Shown here: positions 1 to 6,428 of the stretch, in pieces
Position numbering within the stretch: the stretch's first letter is position 1
How the letters are laid out: the number at the start of each line of letters is the position of its first letter
Source: CAIKZZ01 sp037443765
GTDB taxonomy: Bacteria; Pseudomonadota; Gammaproteobacteria; Steroidobacterales; Steroidobacteraceae
Reading direction: 5' to 3'
Length of the DNA: 16,553 nucleotides
Assembly: GCA_037443765.1 (NCBI GenBank)
Contig: JBBINS010000055.1
Location: 1 to 16,553 of the forward strand
Position numbers and translations under genes: made by a program
The notes under the pieces: generated by a model
What the model saw: the letters and a program-made list of their open reading frames with translations, nothing else
What the model was told of the DNA's origin: nothing
The model's database searches: none

Positions 1-96
1 CGTGTGAAGGCGCCGGCCGCGAAGGGGGCCGACGACGCGGCGCCGCGCAAGGTCGCGGCGGGCGGCGGCGGCGACGGCGTCTGGAACGAGTTCTAG
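1..96 (+). CDS. methyl-accepting chemotaxis protein, C-terminal tail (partial)
   Basis: The window opens inside a reading frame that stays open from base 1 to a TAG at 94-96 and encodes 31 residues. The tail is rich in Ala, Lys and Gly and ends in VWNEF. This matches the xWxxF pentapeptide (NWETF in enteric Tar/Tsr) that tethers the adaptation enzymes CheR and CheB to the receptor C-terminus through a flexible linker. The next gene is a CheW homologue 26 nt downstream, which supports the receptor reading. The ligand-binding, HAMP and signalling domains lie outside the window, so what the receptor senses cannot be said. Alternative: another chemotaxis protein carrying the same tether; a receptor is much the most likely. 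Confidence 0.7.
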   Translation, partial: RVKAPAAKGADDAAPRKVAAGGGGDGVWNEF

Positions 97-122
97 CCAT
101 GGACCACGTGAGGAACCCCTCG

Positions 123-629
123 ATGAACGCCAAGACCGGTCCGCGGCCGCACGACGATCGCCGTTCCGCGCCCCTCGAGCAGCACCTGACCTTCGAGGTG
201 GCCGGCGAGCTGTTCGCGATTCCGATCCTGAGCGTCCAGGAGATCCGCAGCTGGGAGGCGGTCTCCCGGATCCCCCGCGCGCCGGACTACGTGCTCGGCG
301 TGATCGACCTGCGCGGCGTGATGGTGCCGATCCTCGACCTGCGGCGGCGCCTGTCGATCGAGCCGCACGAGACCACGGCGACGACGGCGGTCATCGTCGT
401 GCGCGTCGAGCACGATGGCGCCGCGCCGCTCGTGGTCGGCTGGGTCGTGGATGCGGTGTCCGACGTCGCGACGGTCGATGCCGACAGCGTGCGGCCGGCG
501 CCGGCGGTTTGCGGCTCGGTCGACCGGCACTTCCTGAACGGACTGTCGACGCTCGACTCGCGCTTGCTGATGATGCTCGACGTCGGGCGGCTGGCCGAGG
601 CGCAGACGATCGGCGCGCTCGCCGCCTGA
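123..629 (+). CDS. cheW: CheW-like chemotaxis coupling protein
   Basis: This is a 168-residue single-domain CheW protein, a soluble adaptor that couples chemoreceptors to the kinase CheA. CheW signatures visible are the N-terminal strand around FEVAGELFAIPILSVQEIR, then YVLGVIDLRGVMVPILDLRRRL (the conserved LRG...PI.DLR block), a V.D.V/VVDAVSDV strand and a C-terminal LLMMLDVGRL. There is no CheA or response-regulator domain, and the length is normal for CheW. I chose ATG 123 because GAGGA lies 8-9 nt upstream. An in-frame ATG at 99, only 2 nt after the receptor stop, would add 8 residues but has a weaker ribosome site. It is almost certainly co-transcribed with the receptor gene. Confidence 0.88.
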   Translation: MNAKTGPRPHDDRRSAPLEQHLTFEVAGELFAIPILSVQEIRSWEAVSRIPRAPDYVLGVIDLRGVMVPILDLRRRLSIEPHETTATTAVIVVRVEHDGAAPLVVGWVVDAVSDVATVDADSVRPAPAVCGSVDRHFLNGLSTLDSRLLMMLDVGRLAEAQTIGALAA

Positions 630-651
630 GTTGACTCGGGCCGTTGCCATG

Positions 652-693
652 GGCGGTCGCGGCGGCTCACCATGGCGGTGAGCGCGGACCGCC
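652..693 (+). terminator. hairpin between cheW and the EAL gene, possible terminator
   Basis: The 161-nt gap after cheW has no gene but contains a two-part stem-loop. GGCGGTC (652-658) pairs with GACCGCC (687-693). After an asymmetric internal loop, GCTCACC (665-671) pairs with GGTGAGC (677-683) around a 5-nt loop. It starts 22 nt past the cheW stop, where a transcript end would be expected. There is no U-run, so it is not a classic intrinsic terminator. It could be a 3'-end stabiliser, a Rho-assisted end, or chance in GC-rich DNA. Confidence 0.35.
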
Positions 694-790
694 GATGGTC
701 GCCCGCACCCGCGGGGCCGTCGGCGCCGGACGACGTCCGCGCCGGTCCCGCGAGCGGCGGGCGCCGGCAACGCCCGCGGAGGCACGACCG

Positions 791-2635
791 ATGATTTCCC
801 GACCGCAAGGGCCGACCGACGGCGGCGCCGCGCCCGACGAGACGGGCCGCCTGTCGGCGCTGCGGCGCCTGCGGGTCCTCGACACGCCGCCGGAGGCCCC
901 GTTCGACCGCGTCGCCCGCCTTGCGGCGCGGCTGTTCGACGCGCCGATCGCGCTGGTCTCGCTGCTCGACGAGCATCGCCAGTGGTTCAAGGCGCGCGTC
1001 GGCCTCGACGCCTGCGAGACACCGCGCGAGGTGGCGTTCTGCGCGCACGCGATCCGCACGCCCGGCGAACCGCTGGTCGTGCCCGACGCCGCCGCCGACG
1101 AGCGCTTCCGTGACAACCCGCTCGTCACCGGGCCGCCGCACGTCCGCTTCTACGCGGGCGCCCCGATCCGCGACGGCGCCGGCCACGCACTCGGCACCGT
1201 GTGCGTGATCGACACCGCGCCGCGAGCGCCGCTCTCGGCGGCGCAGCGCGCGGTGCTGATGGACCTCGCGGACCTCGCGGCGGAGGAACTCGAGCTGCGG
1301 GTCTGCGTCGGCCACCGCGATGCCGTCACGGGCCTGCCGAACCGCTCGCGGCTGCTCAATGACCTGCGGCCGTGGCAGCGCGGCGCCAGCGGCGCGCCGG
1401 GCTCCGGGCTCGTGCTCGTGGACCTGACGGACCCCGTCCACTTCCAGCGGCTGACGCGCGCCGATGCGAGCATTGCCGACGAGTTCGTCGTGCGCGGCGC
1501 GGAGGTGCTCGCCCGGGCGCTGCCCGCCGGCACCGCGCTCTACCACCTCGGCGCGGGCCGGTTCGCGTTCCTGCTCGAGGACGTGCTGCACGACGACAGC
1601 CAGCGGCTGCTGGACCGGGTCAGCGAGCGCCTTCGGCTGCCGATCGACCTCGGCGCGCTGCCGATCCTGCCGCACGCGGGGATCGGCGTCGCGCCGCTGA
1701 TCGCGAGTCCGAGCGACGGCGCGGAGGTGCTGCGCAAGGCGATCAGCGCCGCCGACAGCGCGCGTGAGGCGGCCAGCGGGTGGGTGCTGCACGAGCCGGA
1801 GTCCGACGTCGCGCAGCAGAGCGCGTTCCGGCTGCTCGCCGACCTGCCTGCGGCGCTCGCGAATCCCGGGCAGCTGCACCTCGAGTACCAGCCGCGCATC
1901 GACCTCGGCAGCGGCGAGACGCGCCGCGTCGAGGCGCTGCTGCGCTGGCAGCACCCGACGCTCGGCCGGATCTCGCCGGAGGAGTTCATGCCGCTCGTCG
2001 AGGACACGCGGCTGATGCGGTCGGTGACGGGCTGGGTGCTCGGCGAGGCGCTGCGCCAGTCCCGGCTGTGGCTCGGCCGGGGAATCAGGCTGCAGGTCGC
2101 CATCAACGTCTGCGCCCAGGACCTCAAGGATGCCGGCTTCGTGCCCGCGATCGACGCGGCGCTCGCCGAGTTCGGGGTCGACCCGTCCGCGATCGAGCTC
2201 GAGATCACCGAGCGCTCCGTCATTGCCGACCTGTCGCGCGCGGAGACGCAGCTGCTCGCGATCCACCGCCGCGGCATCTCGATCGCGATCGACGACTTCG
2301 GCACCGGCTACAGCAACCTGTCCTACCTGAATCGCATCCCGGCGACCGCGATCAAGATCGACCGCTCGTTCATCACGGCGCTCGAGACCTCCGTGAAACA
2401 GCGCCACATCGTCCGCAACATGATCGCGCTCGCGCGCGATCTGGGGCTGCGCGTCGTCGCGGAGGGCATCGAGACCGAGCCGGTCCGGGCGGCGCTCAGG
2501 AGCTGGGGCTGCGACGAGGGCCAGGGCTACGGCCTCGGCCCGCCGATGCGCGCGGACGCGCTCGAACGGTGGCTCGGGGCGTCGCAAAACGCGGCAACGT
2601 CATCGCCGGCCGACGGCACGCTGCGCGGCACCTGA
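791..2635 (+). CDS. GAF / degenerate GGDEF / EAL domain protein (c-di-GMP phosphodiesterase)
   Basis: This is a 614-residue soluble signalling protein with no membrane segment. A GAF sensor domain occupies roughly residues 18-170 (RLRVLDTPPEAPFDRV, DEHRQWFKA, FYAGAPI...GTVCVID). A GGDEF-like domain covers about 175-340 (DAVTGLPNRSRLL), but its active-site loop reads GAGRF at 254-258 instead of GG(D/E)EF, so cyclase activity is unlikely. The EAL domain (about 345-600) keeps E381-A-L, INVCAQDL, ELEITER, DDFGTGYSNLSYL (D501, D502), IKIDRSFI, VVAEGIET and QGYGLGPP. All metal and catalytic positions are therefore present, and hydrolysis of c-di-GMP is expected. The inactive GGDEF may bind GTP as a regulator, as in some known hybrid proteins. 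ATG 791 is chosen because GGAGG sits at 778-782. The frame is open further upstream (ATG 644, 695), but that stretch is low-complexity Arg/Ala and has no ribosome site. Confidence 0.9.
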   Translation: MISRPQGPTDGGAAPDETGRLSALRRLRVLDTPPEAPFDRVARLAARLFDAPIALVSLLDEHRQWFKARVGLDACETPREVAFCAHAIRTPGEPLVVPDAAADERFRDNPLVTGPPHVRFYAGAPIRDGAGHALGTVCVIDTAPRAPLSAAQRAVLMDLADLAAEELELRVCVGHRDAVTGLPNRSRLLNDLRPWQRGASGAPGSGLVLVDLTDPVHFQRLTRADASIADEFVVRGAEVLARALPAGTALYHLGAGRFAFLLEDVLHDDSQRLLDRVSERLRLPIDLGALPILPHAGIGVAPLIASPSDGAEVLRKAISAADSAREAASGWVLHEPESDVAQQSAFRLLADLPAALANPGQLHLEYQPRIDLGSGETRRVEALLRWQHPTLGRISPEEFMPLVEDTRLMRSVTGWVLGEALRQSRLWLGRGIRLQVAINVCAQDLKDAGFVPAIDAALAEFGVDPSAIELEITERSVIADLSRAETQLLAIHRRGISIAIDDFGTGYSNLSYLNRIPATAIKIDRSFITALETSVKQRHIVRNMIALARDLGLRVVAEGIETEPVRAALRSWGCDEGQGYGLGPPMRADALERWLGASQNAATSSPADGTLRGT

Positions 2636-2721
2636 CGGGGTCACCGCGCGAGCGTGCGCCCGGCGCGCGTGGCAAACCCGGCGATTGCGGCCGCTCGCGG
2701 CTGCCTGTCGCCAAGCCCGAA

Positions 2722-2749
2722 TTGCGGCCGATCCGCAGCGGCCTAAGCT
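2722..2749 (+). promoter_or_regulatory. possible sigma-70 promoter of the UrcA-family gene
   Basis: TTGCGG (2722-2727) and TAAGCT (2744-2749) are separated by 16 nt in an otherwise GC-rich 190-nt gap between the EAL gene and the UrcA gene. The match is modest (three of six at each element). Position and orientation suit a promoter that would give a leader of about 70 nt containing the palindrome at 2768-2783. Confidence 0.3.
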
Positions 2750-2767
2750 CTATCGGTCGAATGGGAG

Positions 2768-2783
2768 GCCGGCGCGCGCCGGC
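2768..2783. promoter_or_regulatory. perfect 16-bp palindrome in the UrcA-gene leader
   Basis: GCCGGCGCGCGCCGGC is its own reverse complement over all 16 bases. It lies 42 nt before the UrcA start codon and 19 nt after the candidate -10. It could be an operator or an RNA or DNA hairpin. High GC content raises the chance of coincidence. Confidence 0.35.
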
Positions 2784-2825
2784 AGCGGCGCACGTCATGG
2801 CTCCCGGGCAACGAGGAGAAGGGCC

Positions 2826-3209
2826 ATGAGAACGAAACTCATCGCAATCGCCGCCGGCGTGTGCGCGACGTCGCTGTTGGCAGGCCTCGCCATGGGCGAG
2901 GCGACCGAAGTGACCGTGCAGGCCAACCGGGCCGTCGAGACCCACGTCGGCAAGACCGCGACCGGAATCCCGATCGTCAACGTATCGCTCGGCTATGGCG
3001 TGAGCTACGCGGGGCTCGATCTGGCGTCGCACACCGGTGCGATGCAGCTCGAGAAGAGAGTCAGCGACGCGGCGAAGGCCGCATGCCAGGAACTCACGCA
3101 CCTGTATCCGGACGCGATGCCTGACGAAATCACGTGCGCCAAGGCCGCGACCGAGAAGGCGATGGTCAAGGTGCACGCACTCGAAGCCGCCGCTGCCAAG
3201 GCCAAGTAG
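2826..3209 (+). CDS. UrcA family protein (secreted, small)
   Basis: This is a 127-residue protein beginning with a clear signal peptide (Lys-containing n-region, Ala/Leu/Val core, probable cleavage near residue 24). The mature part carries the UrcA family pattern: VSYAGLDLASHTGAMQLEKRV followed by an amphipathic helix with a Cys (AAKAACQEL), a second Cys about 20 residues later (ITCAKA), then a helical Ala/Lys-rich end. The family is common in alphaproteobacteria and some gammaproteobacteria and has no agreed function. The two cysteines suggest a periplasmic disulfide (inference). GAGGAGAAGGG just before ATG 2826 fixes the start. The gene appears to be monocistronic, with a candidate promoter upstream and a hairpin downstream. 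Confidence 0.75.
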   Translation: MRTKLIAIAAGVCATSLLAGLAMGEATEVTVQANRAVETHVGKTATGIPIVNVSLGYGVSYAGLDLASHTGAMQLEKRVSDAAKAACQELTHLYPDAMPDEITCAKAATEKAMVKVHALEAAAAKAK

Positions 3210-3247
3210 CCGCGGGCCTGGTCGCCGCAGGGCGCGCCCACGGACCC

Positions 3248-3278
3248 CGGGGTGGTGACGCGGTTGCGCGCCACCCCG
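3248..3278 (+). terminator. terminator-like hairpin after the UrcA-family gene
   Basis: CGGGGTGG (3248-3255) pairs perfectly with CCACCCCG (3271-3278) across a 15-nt loop, 38 nt past the stop codon. No U-run follows, so termination is only suggested. The rest of the 148-nt gap up to the tRNA shows no gene. A TGC-TACGCT box (-10-like, at 3342-3347) directly before the tRNA may serve as its promoter, without a recognisable -35. Confidence 0.35.
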
Positions 3279-3357
3279 CGCCCTGCCGTGAAGGGCGCAT
3301 GGCGGTTCTGGCCGGCACTCGGAGCCGTCGCCGACGCGTGCTACGCTCGGCCGGCGC

Positions 3358-3442
3358 GCGCGCGTGACGGAACTGGTAGACGTAGCGGACTTAAAATCCG
3401 CAGCCGCAAGGCGTGGGGGTTCGAGTCCCTCCGCGCGCACCA
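3358..3442 (+). tRNA. tRNA-Leu (anticodon UAA)
   Basis: This folds as a class II tRNA of 85 nt with the CCA encoded. The acceptor stem GCGCGCG (3358-3364) pairs with CGCGCGC (3432-3438), followed by A73 and CCA (3440-3442). The D-arm contains the GGTAGAC signature. The anticodon stem GCGGA/TCCGC encloses CTTAAAA, with anticodon TAA at 3392-3394. A long variable arm (AGCCGCAAGGCGT) follows, and the T-arm is GGGGG-TTCGAGT-CCCTC. It reads the codon UUA, rare in a genome this GC-rich. No integrase or duplicated tRNA end is visible in the flanks. Confidence 0.95.
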
Positions 3443-3524
3443 TGACCGCGGTGGTGTCGAGGCGCGGTCGCGGACGCGCCGCGTGCGTCCCGGCATGCGG
3501 CCCCGGGGCGGCGATCGGTGCCGC

Positions 3525-3553
3525 TTGCGGGAGTATCCGAACGCCCGTCTAAT
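3525..3553 (+). promoter_or_regulatory. sigma-70-like promoter of the M20 peptidase gene
   Basis: TTGCGG (3525-3530) and TCTAAT (3548-3553, five of six to consensus) are spaced by exactly 17 nt. They lie 27 nt upstream of the GTG start of the peptidase. Transcription would begin near 3560, giving a short leader that contains the GGAGG at 3570-3574. Confidence 0.5.
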
Positions 3554-3579
3554 CGGCGCTCCCCGTCGTGGAGGCTGCC

Positions 3580-5004
3580 GTGAAATCGACGTTCCCCGGG
3601 TTGGCCGCGCTCGCGCTGCTCACCGCCGTCCCCATTGCCCATGCCGACACGTGGCCGGCGGAGCAGCGCTTTCGCGACGTCTACAAGGAACTCGTCGAGA
3701 CCAACACGACGCAGTCCACGGGCAGCTGCACGCTCGCCGCCGAGCGGATGGCGGCGCGCCTCCGGGCGAGCGGCATGCCGGAGGGCGACCTGCAGCTGTT
3801 CGTCGCGCCGGGCTTTCCGCTCGACGGCGGCCTGGTCGCGATCTACCCGGGACGCGACCCGAAGGCGAGGGCGATCCTGCTGCTTGCGCACCTCGACGTC
3901 GTCGAGGCGAAGCGCGAGGACTGGACGCGCGATCCGTTCACGCTGGTCGAGGAGAACGGCGAGTTCTACGCCCGCGGCGCGAGCGATGACAAGGCCGAGG
4001 CCGCCATCTGGGTCGACACGCTGCTGCGCTTTCGCGACGAGCGCTACCGGCCGCGCCGCACGGTCAAGGTCGCGCTGACCTGCGGCGAGGAATCCGGCGG
4101 ACGGCTGAACGGCGCGCGCTGGCTGGTCGAGAACCGGCGCGAGCTCATCGACGCAGGTCTCGCGCTCAACGAGGGCGGCGGCGGCGAGCTCGACGCGCAG
4201 GGCCGCCACGTCGTGCTGACGGTCGAGGCCGGCGAGAAGACCGCGCAGAGCTTCCGGCTCGAGATCACGAGCCTGGGCGGGCACAGCTCGCGGCCGGTCA
4301 AGGACAACGCGATCTACCGGATGGCCGGGGCCCTGAAGCGCATCGAGGCCTACGAGTTCCCGGCGCAGTTCAACGACGCCAACCGCGCGTACTTCGCCGG
4401 CATGGCGAAGATCCAGGCCGCGCGCGGCGAGGCCGGGATCGCCGCGGCGATGGCCGAGTTCGTCCGCGATCCGCGGGCGGCCGCCGCCATCGAGCAGGTC
4501 TCGGCCCGCGAGCCGAGCTGGAACGCGATGCTGCGCACCACCTGCGTCGCGACCATGCTCGAGGCCGGACACGCGCTGAACGCCCTGCCGCAGCGGGCGC
4601 GCGCCGTCGTCAACTGCCGGATCTTCCCCGGTACAACGCCGGAGGCGGTCCGCGCGCAGCTCGTGAGCCTGGTCGCCGATCCCGCGATAGCGGTCGTCGC
4701 GCTGCCGCTCGCGCACCCGCCGGCGCCGTCGCCCGAGCTGACGCCGGCGATCATGAAGCCGATCGAGAAGCTCGCCGCGACGTTCTGGCCGGGCGTGCCG
4801 GTCGTGCCGTTCCTGTTGGCCGGCGCCACCGACGGCACGCTGACCAACGCCGCCGGCATCCCGACCTACGGCGTCGAGCCCGTGTTCGCGGGCCCGGACC
4901 TCGGCAATATCCACGGCCTCAACGAGCACGTCGGCGTCAAAGCGCTGCTCGAAGGGCGCGAGTTCCTGTACCGGCTCGTGAAGACCTACGCCGACCAGCC
5001 GTGA
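3580..5004 (+). CDS. exported M20/M25/M40 family zinc metallopeptidase
   Basis: This is a 474-residue M20-clan enzyme with a signal peptide (hydrophobic core, cleavage after about AHA-22), so it acts in the periplasm or outside the cell. The two-zinc site is complete: H104 and D106 in AHLDVV, the bridging D136 in RGASDDK, general base E170 with E171 in CGEESGG, E198 in NEGGGG, and H445 in NIHGLNEHV. A lid/dimerisation insert begins around EAGEKTAQSFRLEITSLGGHSSRP. The family hydrolyses the terminal amide bond of peptides or acylated amino acids; the substrate cannot be told from the sequence. GTG 3580 is preferred because GGAGG lies 5 nt before it. An in-frame GTG at 3568 overlaps that site. 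The gene seems to stand alone, with its own promoter. Confidence 0.88.
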   Translation: MKSTFPGLAALALLTAVPIAHADTWPAEQRFRDVYKELVETNTTQSTGSCTLAAERMAARLRASGMPEGDLQLFVAPGFPLDGGLVAIYPGRDPKARAILLLAHLDVVEAKREDWTRDPFTLVEENGEFYARGASDDKAEAAIWVDTLLRFRDERYRPRRTVKVALTCGEESGGRLNGARWLVENRRELIDAGLALNEGGGGELDAQGRHVVLTVEAGEKTAQSFRLEITSLGGHSSRPVKDNAIYRMAGALKRIEAYEFPAQFNDANRAYFAGMAKIQAARGEAGIAAAMAEFVRDPRAAAAIEQVSAREPSWNAMLRTTCVATMLEAGHALNALPQRARAVVNCRIFPGTTPEAVRAQLVSLVADPAIAVVALPLAHPPAPSPELTPAIMKPIEKLAATFWPGVPVVPFLLAGATDGTLTNAAGIPTYGVEPVFAGPDLGNIHGLNEHVGVKALLEGREFLYRLVKTYADQP

Positions 5005-5032
5005 CGGGACGCGCCCGGGTGTCGGAATGGAG

Positions 5033-5072
5033 TTGAGGAATTAGGCATAAGATTATGTTTTTGCAAATGTTA
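5033..5072 (+). promoter_or_regulatory. AT-rich island, possible promoter of the CBS-domain gene
   Basis: About 40 nt of markedly AT-rich sequence stand out in a GC-rich gap. TTGAGG (5033-5038) and TATGTT (5054-5059) form a weak pair with a short 15-nt spacer, and TAAGAT (5048-5053) is another -10-like box. The exact promoter is not resolved. The island lies 28 nt past the peptidase stop and about 190 nt before the CBS gene, so transcription from here would carry a long leader. Confidence 0.35.
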
Positions 5073-5257
5073 CCGCCCCGGAGCGCGGGCGGCGACCGGC
5101 TGTCGCCCGGCGGTGACGGCCGGGCGACTCGTCCGCCGCCGGAGCGAGGTGCACAATCGGCCGATCGCCCGGCGGGACATCTATAGGAGCAAGGCTGCCA
5201 CGCGGGCTGCCGGGGCCCGACGGCGACAGCCGTGGGCCGACGGCCCGGGGGGGCACG
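5073..5257 (+). promoter_or_regulatory. hairpin-rich leader upstream of the CBS-domain gene
   Basis: No gene is seen here, but the stretch is dense in self-complementary segments. CCGCCC (5073-5078) pairs with GGGCGG (5087-5092). GTCGCCCGGC (5102-5111) pairs over 10 bp with GCCGGGCGAC (5119-5128). ATCGGCCGAT (5156-5165) is a perfect palindrome. GGCCC-G-ACGG (5214-5223) pairs with CCGTGGGCC (5230-5238). The last right arm, GGGCC (5234-5238), can pair instead with GGCCC at 5242-5246, which abuts the G-run preceding the start codon. The arrangement could be a regulatory leader, a terminator for the peptidase gene plus an operator, or chance in GC-rich sequence. Confidence 0.35.
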
Positions 5258-5686
5258 ATGCGAAACGTCGATGAGATCCTGAAGTCCAAGGGTGGCGAGA
5301 TCTACTCGGTCGGGCCGGACGAACCGGTGCTTGCGGCGCTGCGCAAGATGGCGGACAAGCGCTGCGGGGCGCTCGCCGTCATGCAGGGCACCCGGCTCGT
5401 TGGCATCTTCTCGGAGCGCGACTACGCCCGGAAGGTCGTTCTGCTCGGCCGGTCCTCGGCCGATATCCCGGTCTCGCTCGTCATGTCGAGCAAGGTGACC
5501 ACCGTCGGGCGGGATGCGACGATCAACGAGTGCATGGCGCTGATGACGGAACATCACTTCCGGCACCTGCCGGTCGTGGACGGCGAGCGGGTGCTCGGGA
5601 TGCTGTCGATCGGCGACCTCGTCAAGGCCGTGATCGACGACCAGCGCCACCAGATCGAGGACCTCGAGCGCTTTATCCGCAGCTGA
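5258..5686 (+). CDS. two-CBS-domain protein
   Basis: This 142-residue protein is almost entirely a tandem CBS pair (Bateman module): CBS1 at about residues 12-66 (SVGPDEPVLAALRKMADKRCGALAVM...LVGIFSERDYARKV) and CBS2 at about 75-132 (VTTVGRDATINECMALMTEHHFRHLPVVDGERVLGMLSIGDLVKAV). A short helical tail follows. CBS pairs bind adenosine ligands such as AMP, ATP or SAM and act as energy or ligand sensors. With no enzyme or transporter domain attached, it probably works by binding a partner protein, which the sequence does not identify. There is no ordinary Shine-Dalgarno, only a run of seven G (5247-5253) just before ATG 5258. Confidence 0.88.
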   Translation: MRNVDEILKSKGGEIYSVGPDEPVLAALRKMADKRCGALAVMQGTRLVGIFSERDYARKVVLLGRSSADIPVSLVMSSKVTTVGRDATINECMALMTEHHFRHLPVVDGERVLGMLSIGDLVKAVIDDQRHQIEDLERFIRS

Positions 5687-5740
5687 CGGGCCTTCGGTGA
5701 CGCGAAACCACATCTCGCATAGCGGAAGTGGCGGGGGGAA

Positions 5741-5755
5741 ACCTTAAGGTATAGT
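5741..5755 (+). promoter_or_regulatory. ccm operon promoter (-10) with abutting palindrome
   Basis: TATAGT (5750-5755) is a good -10 followed by a GC-rich discriminator; no convincing -35 is visible 16-18 nt upstream. A perfect 10-bp palindrome, ACCTTAAGGT (5741-5750), runs into the -10, where a repressor or activator could sit. Transcription from about 5762 would give a short leader containing seven T (5765-5771) before the ccmA GTG at 5796. The missing -35 would fit an activator-dependent promoter (inference). Confidence 0.45.
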
Positions 5756-5795
5756 GCGGCCTCGTTTTTTTGGCCCCGGTAGGCAAGGGTTCTCA

Positions 5796-6428
5796 GTGAC
5801 GGAGACCGATCCCCCGGCCCTAGAGGCTCGCAACTTGCACCTGTGGCGCGGCACCAAGCACGTGCTGCGTGGGTTGTCGTTCTCCGCCTCGGCCGGACAC
5901 CTGCTGCACGTGCGGGGCCCGAACGGCTGCGGCAAGACCACCCTGCTCAGGACCCTCGCCGGGTTCCTGTGGCCGGAGGAGGGCGCCCTGTACTGGGCCG
6001 GCCGGCCGGTCAACGACGACCGCGACGGCTATGCCGCCGCGCTCGCCTACCTCGGCCACGAGAATGCGATGAAGGCCGACCTGACGGCGCTCGAGAACCT
6101 CCGCTACGCGACCAACGTGCGCCACCCGACCGGCCGCACGACCATCGAGGCCGTCCTCGAGCGTCTCGGCGTCCACGCGCAGCGGGACCTCCCGTTCCGG
6201 TCGCTGTCTGCCGGGCAGCGTCGCCGCGTCGCGATGGCGCGGGTGCTGCTCGCCCGCGCGCGCCTCTGGCTGCTCGACGAGCCGTTCACGAACCTCGACG
6301 TCGCGGGCGTCCGCGAGCTGTCGAGCGTCGTCGCCGAGCACGCCCGCACCGGCGGTATCGCGATCCTGACCGCGCACTCCGAGCTCGACCTGCCGGGCGC
6401 CGAACTGCGCCGCCTGGAACTCCTATGA
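5796..6428 (+). CDS. ccmA: heme exporter ATP-binding subunit CcmA
   Basis: CcmA is the cytoplasmic ATPase of the CcmABCD complex, which releases holo-CcmE during cytochrome c maturation. The 210-residue protein has a complete ABC nucleotide-binding domain: Walker A GPNGCGKT at 41-48, YLGHENAMKADLTALENL at the Q-loop/CcmA signature, ABC signature LSAGQ at 137-141, Walker B LWLLDEP with D161/E162, and the switch His in TAHSE. GTG 5796 is preferred because AAGGG lies just upstream and the length then fits the family. An earlier in-frame GTG at 5754 falls inside the predicted -10 box. The stop overlaps the ccmB ATG (ATGA). Confidence 0.95.
   Translation: MTETDPPALEARNLHLWRGTKHVLRGLSFSASAGHLLHVRGPNGCGKTTLLRTLAGFLWPEEGALYWAGRPVNDDRDGYAAALAYLGHENAMKADLTALENLRYATNVRHPTGRTTIEAVLERLGVHAQRDLPFRSLSAGQRRRVAMARVLLARARLWLLDEPFTNLDVAGVRELSSVVAEHARTGGIAILTAHSELDLPGAELRRLELL

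Noticed and set aside
287..2587. A 766-codon open frame on the minus strand across the EAL gene
   Set aside because: It is antisense to a gene with clear GAF and EAL motifs, and its translation is Arg/Ala/Asp-rich low-complexity typical of GC-rich shadow frames.
3358..3442. tRNA-Leu as an integration site for a mobile element
   Set aside because: No integrase, direct repeat of the tRNA 3' end, or foreign-looking genes were found on either side.
3391..4929. A 512-codon minus-strand frame across the peptidase and tRNA
   Set aside because: It runs antisense to the M20 peptidase and over the tRNA, with no recognisable domain and shadow-like composition.
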